A DNA stretch of 59,529 nt from Methylocystis sp. (GTDB lineage: Bacteria > Pseudomonadota > Alphaproteobacteria > Rhizobiales > Beijerinckiaceae), in the NCBI RefSeq assembly GCF_021731785.1, contig NZ_JAKFWS010000125.1, positions 1-59,529 of the forward strand. Reading direction: 5' to 3'. Positions 9,446 through 19,122 of this stretch are shown here, in pieces; within the stretch, counting starts at the first letter, position 1; each line of letters begins with the position of its first letter. Below the pieces are notes generated by a model. It was given only the letters and a program-made list of their open reading frames with translations. It was not told the origin of the DNA and searched no databases. The position numbers and the translations under genes are program-made.

Positions 9446-11024
9446 ACGATCGATAGAAGATCAGGTCAGTCTTTGCCGAAAATACGCCGAGCGCGAAAGC
9501 CTCGATGTCGTCGCAATCTTTGACGACCGCGCACGCTCTGGCGGGTCCATCCTCGGACGTGATGGTCTGCTCGCACTCATGGACAAAGCGCGTGAGCGCT
9601 CGTTTGACGTAATCGTCGTTGAGGCTTTGGACCGTCTTTCCCGCGACATGGAGGACCTTGCCGGCATCCACAAGCGTCTGTCCTTTCTGGGCGTTGAAAT
9701 CCGCGCAGTTCACGAGGGCGTGGTCAATACTGTTCTGGTTGGTCTTCGCGGACTCGTCGGACAGCTCTACCGCGAGGACAATGCGCACAAGGTGCGAAGG
9801 GGGCAGGCGGGACGTGTCGGCAAAGGCCTTAACGCCGGCGGCCTCACCTATGGTTACGCGCCCGTGGCCGGCGATCCAGGGAAACGCTCAATCGTCGAGG
9901 CAGAAGCGGAAATCGTTCGTCGAATTTTTCGCGACTACGTCGATGGGCACACGCCGCGCGACATAGCTCACGATCTCAATGCAGAGCGGATTACCCCGCC
10001 TCGTGGTAGGGCGTGGAACGCTTCTACGATCAACGGGAACATGCAGCGCGGAAACGGGATTTTGAACAACGAGCTTTACGCGGGCCGGCTCGTTTGGAAC
10101 AAGGTCCGCATGGTGAAGGATCCGGACACGGGAAAACGAATTTCGCGCCCAAACGCCGAGAGCGATTGGCAAGCGACTGATGTTCCTGACTTAGCAATAA
10201 TCAGCCGAGAGCTTTTTGAAGCCGCCCAGAAGCGAAAGAAGGCGCGCAGCGTCACGCATCCAAATCAGCAACGTCGGCCCCGTCATATCTTATCGGGATT
10301 GTTGAAATGCGGGGCGTGCGGCGCCGGGATGGCAAGCAACGGCAAGGACTCATCTGGACGCATTCGCATCCGATGCTCGTCCGCGACGGAAAGTGGCATA
10401 TGCCCTGATCCCAAGACCTTCTATCTCGACACCGTTGAAGCGGCGGTCCTCAATGGACTGACCGCCGAACTCCGCCACCCCGAAGTCATCGCCGAATACG
10501 TTCGAACTTACCACGCCGAACGCAAACGGCTCGCCGCCGAGGCGGATCGCAAGCGTCTGCGGCTCGAGCGACGGCTCGGTGACCTTAACCGTGAGATTGA
10601 CCGTCTGGTCGACGCCATCGCGAAGGGTCAGGGAGACCCGGCCGTTCTGGGTCCCAAGTCGACTCTTTTGGACGGCGAGCGCAAAAAGGTCGCCGCGGAA
10701 CTTGCGGAGGCGGCTCCCTCCACGGAGGCCGTCGCCCTGCATCCGGCCATGCTCGCCCGCTACGAGGATCAGCTGACACGTCTTCAAGCCGCCTTGGCAG
10801 GCGGAATCAGAGACAGCGATACGGAATGTGCGGAGGCCATCCGCGACTTGGTCGAGACGGTCACCGTGTTCCGAGAGGGCTCCCGCGCCGGCGGCGTTCA
10901 GGTTGAGGTATCTGGCCGCTTAACAGCGCTGCTCGGTGAGCAGGCCTACCCCAACCGGGTCCGCGGAGTGTGGGGTAAGATGGTAGCGGAGGAGGGACTC
11001 GAACCCCCGACACAAGGATTATGA
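9396..11024 (+). CDS. Large serine recombinase / integrase
   Basis: ATG 9396 begins MKRAAIYARFSTDLQDERSI, the resolvase catalytic start with nucleophile Ser in ARFS; an in-frame ATG at 9363 would add 11 residues. The 542-residue protein has the resolvase domain (1-145), a recombinase domain (about 170-280), a zinc-ribbon (LKCGACGAGM...C...C) and a coiled coil near 375-420. This is the layout of large serine integrases, which insert DNA between short att sites. The gene runs into the tRNA-Met gene: the last codons (EEGLEPPTQGL) are the antisense of the tRNA. That end arose by integration into the tRNA and is not a conserved domain. Confidence 0.9.
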   Translation: MKRAAIYARFSTDLQDERSIEDQVSLCRKYAERESLDVVAIFDDRARSGGSILGRDGLLALMDKARERSFDVIVVEALDRLSRDMEDLAGIHKRLSFLGVEIRAVHEGVVNTVLVGLRGLVGQLYREDNAHKVRRGQAGRVGKGLNAGGLTYGYAPVAGDPGKRSIVEAEAEIVRRIFRDYVDGHTPRDIAHDLNAERITPPRGRAWNASTINGNMQRGNGILNNELYAGRLVWNKVRMVKDPDTGKRISRPNAESDWQATDVPDLAIISRELFEAAQKRKKARSVTHPNQQRRPRHILSGLLKCGACGAGMASNGKDSSGRIRIRCSSATESGICPDPKTFYLDTVEAAVLNGLTAELRHPEVIAEYVRTYHAERKRLAAEADRKRLRLERRLGDLNREIDRLVDAIAKGQGDPAVLGPKSTLLDGERKKVAAELAEAAPSTEAVALHPAMLARYEDQLTRLQAALAGGIRDSDTECAEAIRDLVETVTVFREGSRAGGVQVEVSGRLTALLGEQAYPNRVRGVWGKMVAEEGLEPPTQGL

Positions 11025-11057
11025 TTCCTCTGCTCTAGCCGACTGAGCTACTCCGCC
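10981..11057 (-). tRNA. tRNA-Met (CAT), elongator type
   Basis: Read on the minus strand from 11057, the sequence folds as a full cloverleaf. The acceptor GGCGGAG pairs with CTCCGCT, the D-arm follows, the anticodon loop ATCATAA gives anticodon CAT, the T-arm is GGGGGTTCGAGTCCC, and CCA is encoded at 10981-10983. The gene overlaps the 3' end of the serine recombinase on the opposite strand and is the presumed insertion target of the island to its left. The tRNA itself is intact. Confidence 0.95.
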
Positions 11058-11320
11058 CCGAGCCGCCTGAGCGGTCTGGAAGAATTTGCGATATAGTTTG
11101 CCGTCCCCTCGCAAGTCAAGGCGGCGCGGCGAAGCGGCGCCTGCGTCGCGCGCGCCTCGACCCGTCGCGGCGGCGGCGGCCTTGCCGTTGGGCAAACCTT
11201 CAAGAGCAGGAGCCTTTCCTTTGCGGGCCCGCCATGCGAGAAGCCGGCGGAGCCCCGCCGGTCGGCGGCCGATGCCGCAGGCCGCGCGTTCGCTTGCCCG
11301 AAGCATTCCGGTTAGCGCCC

Positions 11321-12196
11321 ATGTCGGTCAGACATCCGATCATCTCCATCACCGGCTCGTCCGGCGCCGGCACCAGTTCGGTCAAGGCGACGTTCGAACA
11401 GATTTTCCGCCGCGAGCGCATCGAGGTCGCCTATGTCGAAGGCGACAGCTTCCATCGCTATGACCGCGAGGAGATGAAGGCGAAGCTGGCGGAGGCGCAT
11501 GGGGCCGGCAAGCACAATTTCAGCCATTTTGGGCCCGAGGCCAATCTGCTGCCGGAGCTGGAGACCCTGTTTCGCGAATATGGCGAGACCGGCTCCGGCC
11601 GCTATCGCCATTACGCGCATGACGAGAACGAGGCGGCGAGGCTTGACGTCCCGCCCGGGACCTTTACGCCTTGGGAAGAGCTTCCCGCCCATACCGACGT
11701 GCTGTTCTACGAGGGGTTGCACGGCGCTGTCGTCACCGACGAGGTCAATGTCGCGCGCTATGCCGATCTCAAGATCGGCGTCGTCCCGGTCATCAATCTG
11801 GAGTGGACACAAAAACTCCATCGCGACCGGCATTCGCGCGGCTACACGACCGAAGCCGTCACCGAGACGATCCTGCGGCGCATGCACGATTATGTGTATT
11901 ATATCTGTCCCCAGTTCTCGGAAACCGACATAAATTTCCAGCGCGCGCCGACGGTCGACACGTCGAATCCCTTTGTCGCCCGTTCGATTCCGACGCCGGA
12001 CGAATCGATCGTCGTCATTCGCTTTCGTGATCCGCGGGGGGTGGACTTCCCCTATCTTGTGGCGATGATCGCGGGAAGCTGGATGTCGCGCGCCAATTCG
12101 ATTGTCATCCCTGGCAATAAGCTCGATCTCGCAATGCAGCTGATCCTCACTCCGAGGATTCTCGAACTGGTCAGACGCAGGAAAGGCGTGACGTGA
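11321..12196 (+). CDS. prkB: Phosphoribulokinase
   Basis: The start is ATG 11321 ([20 protein letters not shown]); the open frame upstream lacks coding character. The 291-residue protein has the P-loop GSSGAGTS, the [11 protein letters not shown] segment and YEGLHG, matching the short octameric proteobacterial phosphoribulokinase. It phosphorylates ribulose-5-phosphate to ribulose-1,5-bisphosphate with ATP in the cytoplasm. The transketolase gene overlaps its end by 4 bases (GTGA), so the pair is coupled. With fba and rpe nearby this is a Calvin-cycle-type gene block, but no RuBisCO gene is in the window. In serine-cycle methylotrophs PRK can have a regulatory role without RuBisCO, so carbon fixation is not proven. 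Confidence 0.93.
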   Translation: MSVRHPIISITGSSGAGTSSVKATFEQIFRRERIEVAYVEGDSFHRYDREEMKAKLAEAHGAGKHNFSHFGPEANLLPELETLFREYGETGSGRYRHYAHDENEAARLDVPPGTFTPWEELPAHTDVLFYEGLHGAVVTDEVNVARYADLKIGVVPVINLEWTQKLHRDRHSRGYTTEAVTETILRRMHDYVYYICPQFSETDINFQRAPTVDTSNPFVARSIPTPDESIVVIRFRDPRGVDFPYLVAMIAGSWMSRANSIVIPGNKLDLAMQLILTPRILELVRRRKGVT

Positions 12197-14220
12197 ACGA
12201 CACTATACTGACGGCGGCCAAACAAACTTCAGCGGTGGCGGGCGCGGAGTCCGAACAGCGGCGCTACGCCAACGCCATTCGCGCCCTGGCGATGGATGCG
12301 GTCGAAAAGGCCAAATCCGGCCACCCCGGCATGCCGATGGGCATGGCTGACGTCGCCGCCGTGCTTTTCCAGCGCTTCATGAAGTTCGACGCCAGTCGGC
12401 CGGACTGGTCGGACCGCGACCGTTTCGTGCTTTCCGCCGGCCACGGGTCGATGCTGCTTTACGCGCTGCTCTATCTGCTCGGCTATCCGGGAATGGGCCG
12501 CAAGGAGCTCGAAAATTTCCGCCAGCTCGGTTCGCCGACGGCGGGCCACCCCGAATATGGCCACGCCGCCGGCATCGAGACGACGACGGGTCCGCTCGGC
12601 CAGGGGCTTGCGACCGCGGTCGGCATGGCGATCGCCGAGCGCCTCTCGGCGGCGCGCTTTGGCGACGATCTCGTCGACCATTTCACCTATGTGCTCGCTG
12701 GCGACGGCTGCCTGATGGAAGGCGTCAGCCATGAGGCGATCGATCTCGCCGGACATCTGAAGCTCGCAAAGCTCATCCTGTTCTGGGACGACAATTCCAT
12801 CTCGATCGACGGACCGACGAGTCTTGCGACCTCGATGGACCAGATCGCGCGTTTCGCCGCCGCCGGATGGCATGTCGCCCATATCGACGGGCACGACCCC
12901 GAGGCCGTCGCCCAAGCGATCGCCGCCGCGCAGGCGGATCCTCGGCCTTCGCTCATCGGCTGCCGCACGCTCATCGGCTATGGCGCGCCGACCAAGCAGG
13001 GCAAGGAGAGCTGCCATGGCGCGCCGCTTGGCGCCGCCGAGGTCGATGGGGCGCGAGAGGCGCTTGATTGGCCGCATGCGCCTTTCGAACTGCCGGAGGA
13101 CGTTCTGGAGGCCTGGCGCGCGGCGGGACGCCGCGGCGCAAAGGCGCGCGAAGCCTGGGAAGCGCGACGCGCCGCTTCGCCCAAAGGCGCCGCTTTCGAG
13201 GCCTTCATGAAAGCCGACGTCGCGGCGGAGGTCGCCAAGCCGCTCGCCGAGTTTCGCGCGACGCTTGCCCTAGAAAAGCCGAAACTCGCCACGCGCAAAT
13301 CCTCGGAAATGGCGCTCGGCGTCATCAACGCCGCGACGCAGGCGACGATCGGCGGCTCGGCCGATCTAACCCATTCAAACTTCACAATCACCAAGGGCAT
13401 GGGCGAGGTCGCCCCGGATGATTTTTCCGGCCGGTATATTCACTATGGCGTGCGGGAATTCGGCATGGCGGCGGCGATGAACGGCGTCGCGCTTCATGGC
13501 GGCTTCGTTCCCTATGGCGGCACTTTTCTCGTGTTCTCCGATTATGCGCGCGCCGCTATCCGCCTCTCGGCGCTGATGGGCCTGCGCGTCATCTATGTGC
13601 TCACCCATGATTCGATCGGTCTTGGCGAAGACGGGCCGACCCATCAGCCGATCGAACATCTGGCGGCGTTGCGCGCGATGCCCAATCTCAATGTATTCCG
13701 TCCGGCCGACGCCATCGAGACCGCCGAATGCTGGGAGCTGGCGCTCGCCAGCCGCCACACGCCTTCCGTCCTGAGCCTGTCGCGGCAGAACCTGCCGACA
13801 CTCGAGCGGCCCGTCGGCGACAACCTTTCCGCCAAAGGCGCCTATGTGCTGCGCGAAGCGGCGGGCAAGCGCGACGCGACGCTGCTCGCCACGGGATCGG
13901 AGGTTGAAATCGCCCTCGCGGCGGCCGACATTCTAGGCGCGCAAGGAATAAAGGCCGCCGTCGTCTCCATGCCCTGCTGGGAGCTGTTCGAGTCGCAGTC
14001 CGAGGCCTATCGCGCCGAAGTGCTGGGCGGCGCCCCGCGCGTCGCGGTCGAGGCCGCGGCGCGGCTTGGCTGGGATCGGTGGATCGGCGAGCGCGGCGAC
14101 TTTATCGGCATGGGCGGCTTTGGCGCCAGCGGGCCCGCGGCGGAGCTCTACAAGCATTTCGGGATCACGCCCGAAGCCGTGGCGGCGGCCGCCATCGCGC
14201 ATGTGAAAACCGCAAGATAG
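12193..14220 (+). CDS. tkt: Transketolase
   Basis: The 675-residue protein starts at GTG 12193, overlapping the phosphoribulokinase stop. It carries the thiamine-diphosphate transketolase pattern: [29 protein letters not shown], the TPP motif beginning [13 protein letters not shown] and ending in a DDN, the pyrimidine-domain segment [17 protein letters not shown] and [16 protein letters not shown]. Length and all motifs are normal. It transfers two-carbon ketol units in the Calvin and pentose-phosphate cycles. Its place after prk suggests a cbbT-like role. Confidence 0.95.
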   Translation: MNDTILTAAKQTSAVAGAESEQRRYANAIRALAMDAVEKAKSGHPGMPMGMADVAAVLFQRFMKFDASRPDWSDRDRFVLSAGHGSMLLYALLYLLGYPGMGRKELENFRQLGSPTAGHPEYGHAAGIETTTGPLGQGLATAVGMAIAERLSAARFGDDLVDHFTYVLAGDGCLMEGVSHEAIDLAGHLKLAKLILFWDDNSISIDGPTSLATSMDQIARFAAAGWHVAHIDGHDPEAVAQAIAAAQADPRPSLIGCRTLIGYGAPTKQGKESCHGAPLGAAEVDGAREALDWPHAPFELPEDVLEAWRAAGRRGAKAREAWEARRAASPKGAAFEAFMKADVAAEVAKPLAEFRATLALEKPKLATRKSSEMALGVINAATQATIGGSADLTHSNFTITKGMGEVAPDDFSGRYIHYGVREFGMAAAMNGVALHGGFVPYGGTFLVFSDYARAAIRLSALMGLRVIYVLTHDSIGLGEDGPTHQPIEHLAALRAMPNLNVFRPADAIETAECWELALASRHTPSVLSLSRQNLPTLERPVGDNLSAKGAYVLREAAGKRDATLLATGSEVEIALAAADILGAQGIKAAVVSMPCWELFESQSEAYRAEVLGGAPRVAVEAAARLGWDRWIGERGDFIGMGGFGASGPAAELYKHFGITPEAVAAAAIAHVKTAR

Positions 14221-14321
14221 AGCGGCGCAATGGCGACACGGGCGCCCAGCCCAGTCGCCAAAGCGCCCCGCCGGAGACCGGCAAGGCGCCCGAACGTCAG
14301 GGCCAGGCTGCCTGCGGTCCG

Positions 14322-15176
14322 TCAGTAAGACGCGAGGATCGGCGTCGCGCCCCAGTTGAAGTGGTAATTCACCCCCGCCCGCACGATATTGCCGTTGAAC
14401 CGATCGGCCGACTGCGTCGCGGCGTAAAGGCCGATTCCCGGCGGGACGCGGATTAAAGCGAACGCATTCGTCACGCGGCCGAGATCGTAATAAAGATACT
14501 CGACTTTCGCGCTCCAGTTCGGCCAGAACATCCACTCGAGGCCGCCGCCCGCGGTCCAGCCGACGCGCGTGTCGCCATAGCTGCTCGCGCCGACGCCGAA
14601 GGGCGTGGTCGTTGAAAACTGGAAGAGGCGGAGGTCGTTGCGAATCCCGCCATAGGCGAGACCGCCAGTGCCGTAGATCAACAGCGTCGGCGTGAAGAGA
14701 AAGCCGACTCTGCCGCGAACAGTCCCGAGATAGTCAAGATTCCGACGCGCATCATAGGCGGTGAAGAATACCGTGGCGGCGAAGGGCACGGCCGTCAAAG
14801 CCGTCTTAGAGCCGCCGCTGGCGGCGACGCCTTGAATGTCCGTCTCCACGCCGACGAGGAAATTGCGCGCGAATTGCCAATTGTAGCCCGCCTGCCCGCC
14901 GCCGATGAATCCATTGTTTTGCGCGGGCAGACCGGCGTTCGCGCTCAACGCCCAGGTGAAGATGCCGGCGCCGGGCAGCAGCGGAGCTGACGTCACCAAA
15001 TTATTGTTATTGTTTGAGAAAGCATAGCCGGCGTTGAGGCCGACATAGAAACCGGTCCAGATGACGGACGGCGGAACATAAACTGGCGGCGGCGCCTTCA
15101 GGGAGGGGAGGTCGGAGGCAAGCGCCGTTGCGGCCGACGCTGCGAGCGCGGCCGTTGCTAAAATGGATTTATTCAT
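14322..15176 (-). CDS. Outer-membrane beta-barrel protein (Omp25/RopB family)
   Basis: The 284-residue product has a signal peptide (MNKSILATAALAASAATALA), then YVPPSVIWTGFYVGLNAGYA, the hallmark start of alphaproteobacterial Omp25/RopB-type eight-stranded barrels. The end is RAGVNYHFNW, the usual last strand with extra residues. These are abundant surface proteins linked to envelope stability. It lies alone between convergent tkt and divergent fba, interrupting the sugar-phosphate genes, with a 293-base divergent promoter region upstream. Confidence 0.88.
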   Translation of the reverse strand: MNKSILATAALAASAATALASDLPSLKAPPPVYVPPSVIWTGFYVGLNAGYAFSNNNNNLVTSAPLLPGAGIFTWALSANAGLPAQNNGFIGGGQAGYNWQFARNFLVGVETDIQGVAASGGSKTALTAVPFAATVFFTAYDARRNLDYLGTVRGRVGFLFTPTLLIYGTGGLAYGGIRNDLRLFQFSTTTPFGVGASSYGDTRVGWTAGGGLEWMFWPNWSAKVEYLYYDLGRVTNAFALIRVPPGIGLYAATQSADRFNGNIVRAGVNYHFNWGATPILASY

Positions 15177-15469
15177 GACGTGGCCTCTCTATGCAGCAAA
15201 CATTTCCTTGAGATGTGCCGCAGATTAGGAAATCAGCTCCCCATACAAACGGATCACAAACAGCAGCGAAAAAAGACTTTTTGAGCGCCGCGCCCATATA
15301 GAAACCATCGGCCATCATAAAGTTGCGCGGATTTTGACTGGACGTGATAAATCCGCAACAGCGCCGGCTCATGCAGACTCCGGTAACTGGGTAATGCGAT
15401 AGGCCCTCCAACCCGCGAAGCGACGGCGCGGGCGCGGAGCCGGCCAAAGCGGGAATAGAGGAAGCGACA
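15177..15469. promoter_or_regulatory. Divergent promoter region between porin and fba
   Basis: This 293-base gap must carry promoters for the minus-strand porin and the plus-strand aldolase. GGAAGCGACA just before ATG 15470 is the aldolase ribosome site. No regulator box was recognised. Confidence 0.4.
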
Positions 15470-16552
15470 ATGGCACTCATCACCCTGCGGCAGTTGCTCG
15501 ATCACGCCGCCGAGCACGATTACGGGGTTCCGGCGTTCAACATCAACAATATGGAGCAGGGCCTCGCGGTGATGGAGGCGGCCGCGGCGGTCGACGCGCC
15601 GGTCATCATCCAGGCCTCGCGGGGCGCGCGCGCCTACGCGAATGACGTCATGCTCGCCAAGATGATTGAGGCGCTCGCCGCGATCTGGCCGGACATTCCG
15701 CTCGTCATGCATCTCGACCACGGCAACGCCGAAGCGACTTGCGCCAGCGCGATCCGCTTCGGCTTCACCTCGGTGATGATGGACGGCTCGCTCCAGGCCG
15801 ACGGCAAGACCCCCGCCGACTACGACTACAATGTGCGCGTCACCCGCAATGTCGTCGACATGGCGCACTGGGTCGGCGCTTCCGTCGAAGGCGAACTCGG
15901 CGTGCTTGGCTCGCTCGAGAGCGGCATGGGCGAAAAGGAAGACGGGCACGGCGCCGAGGGCAAGCTTTCGCATGACCAGCTTCTGACCGATCCGGCTCAG
16001 GCCGAGGATTTCGTCGCGCGCACCAAAGTTGACGCTTTGGCGATCGCCATGGGCACGTCGCACGGCGCCTACAAATTCTCGCGCAAGCCCGACGGCGCCA
16101 TTCTGGCGATGAAGGTCGTCGAGGAAATTCACCGTCGCTTGCCCGGCACGCATCTCGTCATGCACGGGTCGTCGTCGGTGCCGCAGGACTTGCAGGACGC
16201 TTTCAACGCCGCCGGCGGCGAGATGCCGCAAACCTGGGGCGTGCCGGTCGCCGAGATCCAGCACGGCATCAAATATGGCGTGCGCAAGATCAACATCGAC
16301 ACCGACAACCGCATCGCCATGACGGCGGCGATCCGCGGCGTTCTCGGCAAGAACAAGGGCGAGTTCGATCCGCGCAAATATTTGAAGCCCGCGATGGAGG
16401 CGATGCGCGCCGTCTGCAAGCAGCGCTATGAGGAGTTTGGCACGGCGGGGCAAGCCTCGAAAATCAAGCCGATCCCGCTTTCGGAAATGGCCAAGCGCTA
16501 CGCCAGCGGCGCGCTCGATCCGCAATTCGCGAGCAAGAAGGCGGCGGAATAG
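15470..16552 (+). CDS. fba: Fructose-bisphosphate aldolase, class II
   Basis: The 360-residue protein has the class II signature: MHLDHGN with the zinc-binding His, the second His in the MGTSHGAYK segment, MHGSSSVP and the substrate loop [13 protein letters not shown]. The length and the [21 protein letters not shown] start match the Calvin-cycle subtype (CbbA). It interconverts fructose-1,6-bisphosphate with glyceraldehyde-3-phosphate and dihydroxyacetone-phosphate and may also act on sedoheptulose-1,7-bisphosphate. It follows prk-tkt with only the porin between. Confidence 0.95.
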   Translation: MALITLRQLLDHAAEHDYGVPAFNINNMEQGLAVMEAAAAVDAPVIIQASRGARAYANDVMLAKMIEALAAIWPDIPLVMHLDHGNAEATCASAIRFGFTSVMMDGSLQADGKTPADYDYNVRVTRNVVDMAHWVGASVEGELGVLGSLESGMGEKEDGHGAEGKLSHDQLLTDPAQAEDFVARTKVDALAIAMGTSHGAYKFSRKPDGAILAMKVVEEIHRRLPGTHLVMHGSSSVPQDLQDAFNAAGGEMPQTWGVPVAEIQHGIKYGVRKINIDTDNRIAMTAAIRGVLGKNKGEFDPRKYLKPAMEAMRAVCKQRYEEFGTAGQASKIKPIPLSEMAKRYASGALDPQFASKKAAE

Positions 16553-16585
16553 GCTCGCATCCGCTCGGGGCGAGGGCCAAGCGCT

Positions 16586-17248
16586 TCAGCGGCGCTCCGC
16601 CACCAGCAGCAGAGAGGCGGGCGTTTCCGCCGACGGCGCTTTGGGCTCGATGATTTTCTTCAACGCCCACTTTGGGGCAAGCGCATCGACCCAGGAGGCG
16701 AGCGTTCGAGCGTAGTAAGGCATGGGCGCCCAGCCGGCGTCGTCAAATCCGTCAAAGCGCTCGACGCGCCATCCGTCCTCATAGGGCGTCAGACCGATCG
16801 GATGAAGCGTTTGTATGAGCAACCGGGCTTTGGATGTCGAGATCGTCGCGAGCGCACTGAGCAAAGTCTCAGCGCCGTCGTCAAGCAACGAAAAATTGCA
16901 GATGATCGTATCGAAATCCTTTCCGGCCCTCGCAGGCTTTTCCGTCAATTCCGCGTAGCTCAGAACGAGGTAATTCGCCCCGCCTTCCTCACGGGCGCGC
17001 GAGACGAGTTCGCTCGAAGCGTCGACGCCGATGATCTCAACGCAATCTCGGCGCAATTCCCGGCAAAGCCATCCCTCGCCGCAACCGACGTCGAGCGCCT
17101 TTCCGAGCCGACCGGCGCGCGCCGCCGAGAGGATAGCTGCGTCGGTCGCATCGCGCCGGCTGGCGATCGTTTGACCGCGCACCGCCGCCGTCCAACGTTC
17201 GGCGTTGTCGCGCCAGCTGGCGATCTGCGACTGTCTCGGATCGGTCAT
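16586..17248 (-). CDS. Class I SAM-dependent methyltransferase
   Basis: The 220-residue protein shows the Rossmann SAM-binding motif [16 protein letters not shown] (motif I) followed by [15 protein letters not shown], then [13 protein letters not shown] (motif IV). The substrate cannot be told; it looks like a general methyltransf_11/25 member. It is convergent with fba and divergent from rpe. Confidence 0.82.
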   Translation of the reverse strand: MTDPRQSQIASWRDNAERWTAAVRGQTIASRRDATDAAILSAARAGRLGKALDVGCGEGWLCRELRRDCVEIIGVDASSELVSRAREEGGANYLVLSYAELTEKPARAGKDFDTIICNFSLLDDGAETLLSALATISTSKARLLIQTLHPIGLTPYEDGWRVERFDGFDDAGWAPMPYYARTLASWVDALAPKWALKKIIEPKAPSAETPASLLLVAERR

Positions 17249-17382
17249 TGGAGCGCCCCACTAAGCCGCTGCTTCCGCTTTGCGATTCACTGTATCGCCC
17301 CAGAATATCGCCACGCCCGTTTTTCGTCGCGCCGCGCCTTCCCATCATGCTAATGATCGGGGAACCCAATCAAGCAGCCGCC

Positions 17383-18063
17383 ATGCCCGACATACTCATC
17401 GCCCCCTCCATTCTCTCGGCCGATTTCGCGCGGCTGGGGGAAGAGACGCGGGCGATGGCCGAGGCCGGCGCCGATTGGATTCACCTCGACGTGATGGACG
17501 GGCATTTCGTGCCCAACATCACTTTCGGGCCTGCCGTCGTCGCCGCGCTGCGGCCGGTGACGACGCTCACGCTCGACGCGCATCTGATGATTTCTCCGGC
17601 CGACCCCTATATTGCCGCCTTCGCCGAAGCCGGCGCCGACGTGATCACGGTGCATGCCGAGAACGGGCCGCATCTGCATCGCTCGCTGCAGGCGATCCGC
17701 GCGCTCGGCAAGAAAGCGGGCGTGTCGCTCAATCCGGCGACGCATGAAAGCGCGCTGCAATATGTGCTCGACGACATCGATCTTATTCTGGTGATGAGTG
17801 TCAACCCAGGTTTTGGCGGCCAGAGCTTCATCCCCTCGCAACTCGACAAGATTCGCGCCATACGCGAAATGATCGGACGACGCGCTATCCGCCTCGAGGT
17901 CGACGGCGGCGTGACGCCGCTGACGGCGCCGCAGATCGTCGAAGCCGGCGCCGACGTGCTTGTCGCGGGCTCGGCCGCTTTCCGCGGCGGACAGGTCTGC
18001 TATGCCGACAATATCGCGGCGCTGCGGCGCGCCGCGGCGAGCGCCGGAGCCATCGCCGTTTGA
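17383..18063 (+). CDS. rpe: Ribulose-phosphate 3-epimerase
   Basis: ATG 17383 begins [20 protein letters not shown], the invariant family start, so 45 upstream in-frame codons were dropped. The 226-residue TIM-barrel enzyme shows [17 protein letters not shown] (metal-binding His and Asp), [22 protein letters not shown] and LEVDGGV. It interconverts ribulose-5-phosphate and xylulose-5-phosphate in the pentose-phosphate and Calvin cycles. It completes the sugar-phosphate block with prk, tkt and fba. Confidence 0.95.
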   Translation: MPDILIAPSILSADFARLGEETRAMAEAGADWIHLDVMDGHFVPNITFGPAVVAALRPVTTLTLDAHLMISPADPYIAAFAEAGADVITVHAENGPHLHRSLQAIRALGKKAGVSLNPATHESALQYVLDDIDLILVMSVNPGFGGQSFIPSQLDKIRAIREMIGRRAIRLEVDGGVTPLTAPQIVEAGADVLVAGSAAFRGGQVCYADNIAALRRAAASAGAIAV

Positions 18064-18122
18064 GCGCGCCGCCCGGCCAGTTGATTGTCGCGGCGGGGCG
18101 CGCTATCGCCTCACCTGCGCGT

Positions 18123-18197
18123 TGGGGCGTCGCCAAGCGGTAAGGCAGCGGATTTTGATTCCGCCATGCGGAGGTTCGAATCCTCCCGCCCCAGCCA
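18123..18197 (+). tRNA. tRNA-Gln (TTG)
   Basis: The acceptor TGGGGCG pairs with CGCCCCA. The anticodon stem GCGGA/TCCGC encloses loop TTTTGAT, giving anticodon TTG. The T-arm GGAGGTTCGAATCCTCC is perfect and CCA is encoded at 18195-18197. Accessory DNA with recombinase debris begins right after it, so its 3' end is a possible island insertion site. Confidence 0.95.
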
Positions 18198-18546
18198 TGC
18201 ATTCCCGGAAGTTCAGACTGGACGCTGTCTTTGGGAAAAAGCCCGGATTTCCGGGGCGTTTGCACAGGGATCGGCGTCTCAGAGACTTTCTTGAGCCGGA
18301 AATCCCGGTCTCAATGGCGTGATTCCGGCCACAGTCTCAGTCGTCGATTTTACAATGTCCGGGATTCCTTGGTTGACGCCACCAGAGACTGGTTCGCTTC
18401 ACGCGCAGGCTGGTTCGCTTCAACGCCGTTCGGTCGACGAACGAGATCCTTTCATTATGTCATCGGTTCCGGATCCGGACGCAATGGGGGAATGAGACGG
18501 CGCGGCGCGCAGCCAATTACCGTTGGACAAGGTCAGACTGGGGATT
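18198..18546. other. Gene-free stretch after tRNA-Gln
   Basis: No gene is supported here. A short tandem duplication of about 13 bases occurs near 18390-18420. The area marks the change from core DNA to broken mobile-element DNA. Confidence 0.4.
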
Positions 18547-18818
18547 TTAGCCGAGGCCGAGCATTCGCTCTTGATCCGCCCAAGCATGAGGCAGAGCTTG
18601 TGTCAGGCTGGAGACTGTCACACCCGAAGGAACGGCGCCGTCGGCGATCGCCTGAACGACTTTCGGCGACAGGAACGCAAGGACGGCCAAGCGGCGGACA
18701 TGACGCTCGGCGAGACCTTCGTGGGCAGCGATGTTGTCGAACGATGCGGTCTTATCCGAAAGGATCGTCTCCATCCATCCGCGCGAACGCGCGATCGCCT
18801 TCAGCAACGTCTCCCGCT
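18547..18818 (-). pseudogene. Serine recombinase C-terminal remnant
   Basis: The minus strand reads IARSRGWMETILSDKTASFD, then IAAHEGLAERHVRRLAVLAF followed by LSP. This is the helical C-terminal domain found on many alphaproteobacterial resolvase-type recombinases. The catalytic and recombinase domains are missing. The fragment ends exactly where the metal ATPase sequence begins, so the two were joined by a deletion or insertion. Confidence 0.6.
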
Positions 18819-18821
18819 AGC

Positions 18822-19122
18822 GCCTATTCCGGCATTGTCCGCATGGTGACCGCGGCGCAGACCGCCAAGGCCCCGTTTATCCGCATGGCGGATCGTTACG
18901 CGCTGCTGCTTCTGCCTGCCACGCTTTGTATTGCCGGAGCCGCCTGGTGGCTATCGGGCGACGCCGTCCGCGCGCTCGCGGTGCTCGTTGCGGCGACGCC
19001 ATGCCCGCTGATCCTTGCTGCGCCGGTCGCTTTCATAGGAGGAACCTCGCAAGCGGCGCGCCGAGGCGTCCTTGTAAAGGGCGGGGGCCCGCCTCGAGAC
19101 GCTAGCGCGCATCCACACCGTC
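18822..19122 (+). pseudogene. P1B-type metal ATPase, truncated and frameshifted 5' part
   Basis: This frame reads SAYSGIVRMVTAAQTAKAPF, a membrane helix, then VAATPCPLILAAPVAFIGG, the phosphorylation-upstream CPx helix with TPCP. Everything before (first helices, actuator domain start) is absent. At about 19081-19088 a run of five G where four would keep frame shifts the reading into the downstream frame, which continues GARLETLARIHTVMFDKTGT. The TPCP motif fits the P1B-5 subgroup, thought to export nickel and/or iron. A sequencing error in the G run cannot be excluded, but the missing N-terminus is real within this window. Confidence 0.7.

Larger units (their letters stand above)
1..10983. 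mobile_element. Candidate genomic island integrated at tRNA-Met
   Basis: A large serine recombinase ends inside tRNA-Met at 10981-11057. Everything to its left is accessory in character: a transposase remnant, dispersed repeats and a siderophore uptake system. To the right, core-type genes begin. The other att site is not in the window, so the left boundary is unknown. Confidence 0.5.

Noticed and set aside
12229-13077. 282-codon minus-strand ORF opposite transketolase
   Set aside because: It is antisense to a clearly conserved gene and its residues are Arg/Gly-rich mirror sequence of GC-rich codons.
15254-16525. 423-codon minus-strand ORF opposite the aldolase
   Set aside because: It is a long GC-driven shadow of fba with no recognisable domain.
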